A program made the position numbers and the translations under genes. 64,000 bases of DNA from Sandaracinobacteroides sayramensis. GTDB taxonomy: Bacteria > Pseudomonadota > Alphaproteobacteria > Sphingomonadales > Sphingomonadaceae. Below the pieces are notes generated by a model. The model was given only the letters and a program-made list of their open reading frames with translations, ran no database searches and had not been told where the DNA came from. Shown here piece after piece: positions 61,996-64,000 of the stretch (within the stretch, counting starts at the first letter, position 1; each line of letters begins with the position of its first letter). The stretch is from contig NZ_JAKLSQ010000009.1 in assembly GCF_022014495.1 (NCBI RefSeq), positions 118,487 through 182,486 on the forward strand. Direction: 5' to 3'.

Positions 61996-62450
61996 TGGCA
62001 GGCGTTTGGTTTGACGAGATGTTCGTGGGACAGAAGTTCGAACACCCCATCCATCGCACCGTGACCGAGACCGACAATGTCCTGTTCACCGCGATGACGC
62101 ACAACCCGGCGCTGCTGCACCTGGACGAGGAATATATGAAGGGCACCGAATTCGGCGCCCGTATTGTCAATTCCGCCTTCACGCTGGGGCTGATGGTGGG
62201 CATTTCGGTAGGCGATACCACGCTGGGCACGGCGGTCGCCAATCTGGGCTGGGACGAGGTGCGCTTTCCCAGGCCGCTGTTCCACGGCGATACCATTCAT
62301 GTCGTCAGCGAGGTGATCGAACTGCGGGATTCGAAGTCGCGGCCGGAGGCGGGGATCGTCACCTTCCTGCACCAGGCGTTCAACCAGCATGGCGATCTCG
62401 TCGCTTCGTGCAAGCGTTCGGGCCTGCAGCGCCGGAAAGCCGCGCGATGA
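61995..62450 (+). CDS. MaoC-family enoyl-CoA hydratase
   Basis: The 151-residue single hotdog protein has MTHNPALLHLDEEYMKGTEF and GARIVNSAFTLGLMVGISVG, the MaoC hydratase-type motif with Asp/His, and FPRPLFHGDTIHV. Mesaconyl-CoA and itaconyl-CoA hydratases belong to this group. It is directly followed by a CitE-like lyase (start overlapping), a pair known from citramalyl-CoA and malyl-CoA formation and cleavage. Confidence 0.88.
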   Translation: MAGVWFDEMFVGQKFEHPIHRTVTETDNVLFTAMTHNPALLHLDEEYMKGTEFGARIVNSAFTLGLMVGISVGDTTLGTAVANLGWDEVRFPRPLFHGDTIHVVSEVIELRDSKSRPEAGIVTFLHQAFNQHGDLVASCKRSGLQRRKAAR

Positions 62451-63346
62451 CAGCGTTGCCCTTGCGCTCCATGCTGTTCATCCCCGGAGACAGCGACAAG
62501 AAGCTGGCGAAAGTGAAGGACTGTGGGGCGGACGCCGTGATTCTCGATCTGGAAGATGCGGTGGCGCACGCCAACAAGGCGGCGGCCCGCGTCAAGGTCG
62601 CCGATTTCCTGAAGGCGACCCACCCTGCCAGGCGCCCGATGCAATATTGGGTACGGGTGAATCCGTTCGATACCCCGCATACGCTCGATGATCTGGTCGC
62701 GGTGATGGCGGGCGCGCCGGACGGAATTTTCCAGCCCAAGACGAACGATCCGGAGGATGTCCGCCGGCTTTCCCATTATCTCGATGCGCTGGAAGCCGCG
62801 CACGGGCTGGAGCGAGGGCATGTGAAGATCATTCCCGTGGCGACGGAAACGGCGATAGCGCCGTTCACGCTTGGCCGATTTGCATCCGCGGGCCTGTCAC
62901 GGCTGCTGGGGCTGACATGGGGGGCGGAGGATCTGGCAGCGGCGGTAGGCGCGAGCACCAATGTCGATGCCAGCGGCCAGTGGGATTTCACCTATCGCAT
63001 GGTGCGGTCCATGTGCCTGCTGGCCGCGCATGCGGCCGGTGTGCAGGCGCTGGATACGCTTTATGTCGATTTCCGCGACGAGGAGGGGCTGCGCGCATCC
63101 TGCCGTATCGCGCGCGCGCAGGGCTTTACCGGCCGCATCGCCATCCACCCGGCGCAAGTGGCGGCGATCAACGAAAGCTTCATGCCTTCTCCGGCCGAGG
63201 TGGAACATGCCCGCCGCGTGCTGGAAGCCTTTGCCGCCAGCCCCGGCGCCGGCACCGTGGGGCTGGACGGCAAGATGATCGACATCCCTCACCGCAAGCA
63301 GGCCGAAAAGCTGCTGGCGCAGGCCGCTGCCTTCGGCGCGCGCTAG
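62447..63346 (+). CDS. HpcH/HpaI-type CitE-like CoA lyase
   Basis: The 299-residue protein has RSMLFIPGDSDKKLAKVKDC, AVILDLEDAV and TWGAEDLAAAVGAS with an Arg/Glu/Asp metal and substrate site, typical of citrate lyase beta, malyl-CoA and citramalyl-CoA lyases. With the MaoC hydratase it could convert a methylated or branched C5-CoA unit to a short acyl-CoA and a 2-oxoacid. The start overlaps the MaoC stop (ATGA); ATG 62447 is preferred over an upstream in-frame ATG. Confidence 0.88.
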   Translation: MTALPLRSMLFIPGDSDKKLAKVKDCGADAVILDLEDAVAHANKAAARVKVADFLKATHPARRPMQYWVRVNPFDTPHTLDDLVAVMAGAPDGIFQPKTNDPEDVRRLSHYLDALEAAHGLERGHVKIIPVATETAIAPFTLGRFASAGLSRLLGLTWGAEDLAAAVGASTNVDASGQWDFTYRMVRSMCLLAAHAAGVQALDTLYVDFRDEEGLRASCRIARAQGFTGRIAIHPAQVAAINESFMPSPAEVEHARRVLEAFAASPGAGTVGLDGKMIDIPHRKQAEKLLAQAAAFGAR

Positions 63347-64000
63347 CCGACGCCATGCAGCCGGCGGGGGAAACGGCGAATGCCGAGTTCCGGGCGCAGC
63401 CGCGCCTCCATCGCCGGGGGCAGCGTGCCGAACAGCAGGGTTTCGCTGTCGGCGATGGCAAGAATGCGCCCCATGATCGGCCCGCAGTTCGCCATATGGG
63501 CCAGCATCGCCTCGGCATCCTGATAGGCGTCGAAGGCGAACCAGTTACCCTTGCCGTCAGGGAACCATTCATAGGCCAGAGTGCCGGGGTCTTTTGCGCT
63601 TGCCTGTTCGAAGGATTCCCGCGCCAGGGCTGAAAGCGCCTCGGCCTGTCCGTCGTGCGGGCGGAACCAGGCCAGCGCAAGGATGCGCTCGTCACCCGAC
63701 GGCGGATGGCGATGGGGTGACGGCCCCTCGATCAGACCGAAGGCGCGGGGACCGATATAGCCGACCGCGCCCAGCCTTTCGCGCATGCGATCCTGCAGGA
63801 TCTGCGGAACCTCGCCGGCGAATTCTATCCGCAGCGTCGCATGTTGCAGAACCTTCGCCACCCGGCCATCCAGCATCCGGCCATGCAGCGCCACGGCTTC
63901 CGGGTCGTCGTACAACTCGATCACATAGCCGTTGCGGCCGTCCGCGCTCAGGAACCACTCGTAATAACGGGTGCCGGTGAGGTCGGGCAGGATCGCTTCA
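63343..64000 (-). CDS. Duplicated dimeric alpha-beta-barrel-like protein (partial)
   Basis: The frame is open to the window edge, so the N-terminus is missing; a GTG at 63924 is only an internal start. Two related segments can be aligned: TRYYEWFLSADGRNGYVIEL and AYEWFPDGKGNWFAFDAYQD, each followed by a helix and a similar second strand. The pattern recalls antibiotic-biosynthesis-monooxygenase/quinol monooxygenase-like proteins in tandem. It is convergent with the lyase gene with a four-base overlap. Function is unknown. Confidence 0.55.
   Translation of the reverse strand, partial: EAILPDLTGTRYYEWFLSADGRNGYVIELYDDPEAVALHGRMLDGRVAKVLQHATLRIEFAGEVPQILQDRMRERLGAVGYIGPRAFGLIEGPSPHRHPPSGDERILALAWFRPHDGQAEALSALARESFEQASAKDPGTLAYEWFPDGKGNWFAFDAYQDAEAMLAHMANCGPIMGRILAIADSETLLFGTLPPAMEARLRPELGIRRFPRRLHGVG

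Overview
The window is GC-rich DNA of a sphingomonad-like alphaproteobacterium. This is inferred from the trb-type conjugation operon, the TonB-dependent receptors, the double-glycine RND-free catabolic gene style typical of Sphingobium/Novosphingobium/Sphingomonas, and a CCCCGGGTCAAGCCCGGGG intergenic palindrome common in that group. No rRNA, complete tRNA, transposase or CRISPR array was seen.

Region 1 (1-9710) is a compact mating-pair-formation operon, trbB-C-D-E-J-L-F-G-I, followed by a DUF2274-type small protein and an excisionase-like HTH protein. A sequence resembling the 3' end of a tRNA gene lies about 140 bp further on and may be the edge of an integrative conjugative element. Region 2 (10214-14369) holds a secreted tyrosine-phosphatase-like protein, a TonB-dependent receptor gene broken by an internal deletion and frameshift, and a regulator with two TetR-type DNA-binding domains.

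Region 3 (14563-64000) is a nearly continuous catabolic island of about 50 kb. It contains two paralogous MarR regulators, two MFS transporters, an intact TonB receptor, a Rieske ferredoxin, and a leftward ring-attack operon. That operon encodes a Rieske oxygenase alpha and beta, an extradiol dioxygenase, an SDR, an amidohydrolase and a fused 2-oxoacid:ferredoxin oxidoreductase. Around it are seven acyl-CoA dehydrogenases, ETF alpha/beta, four enoyl-CoA hydratases, four SDRs, two MaoC hydratases, a P450, a double class-III CoA-transferase, a DUF35/SCP2-type thiolase pair, an acyl-CoA synthetase and a CitE-like lyase.

Inferred logic: an aromatic or polycyclic substrate carrying carboxylated or branched side chains is taken up, hydroxylated and ring-cleaved. 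The resulting 2-oxoacid is converted to an acyl-CoA by the oxidoreductase and the remainder is dismantled by CoA-dependent beta-oxidation. The most unusual part is at 49.98-51.2 kb and 56.9-59.7 kb. An ACAD10/11-like dehydrogenase is accompanied by two aminoglycoside-phosphotransferase-fold proteins and a small helical protein. This recalls the levulinate (Lva) pathway, where a hydroxyacyl-CoA is phosphorylated and then eliminated. One kinase-like protein lacks the canonical HGD catalytic loop, and the other carries an N-terminal domain resembling the small protein. A short element, GCGAACNAT, sits in the promoter regions of at least four operons and is a candidate operator for the MarR pair. 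The natural substrate cannot be read from the sequence.
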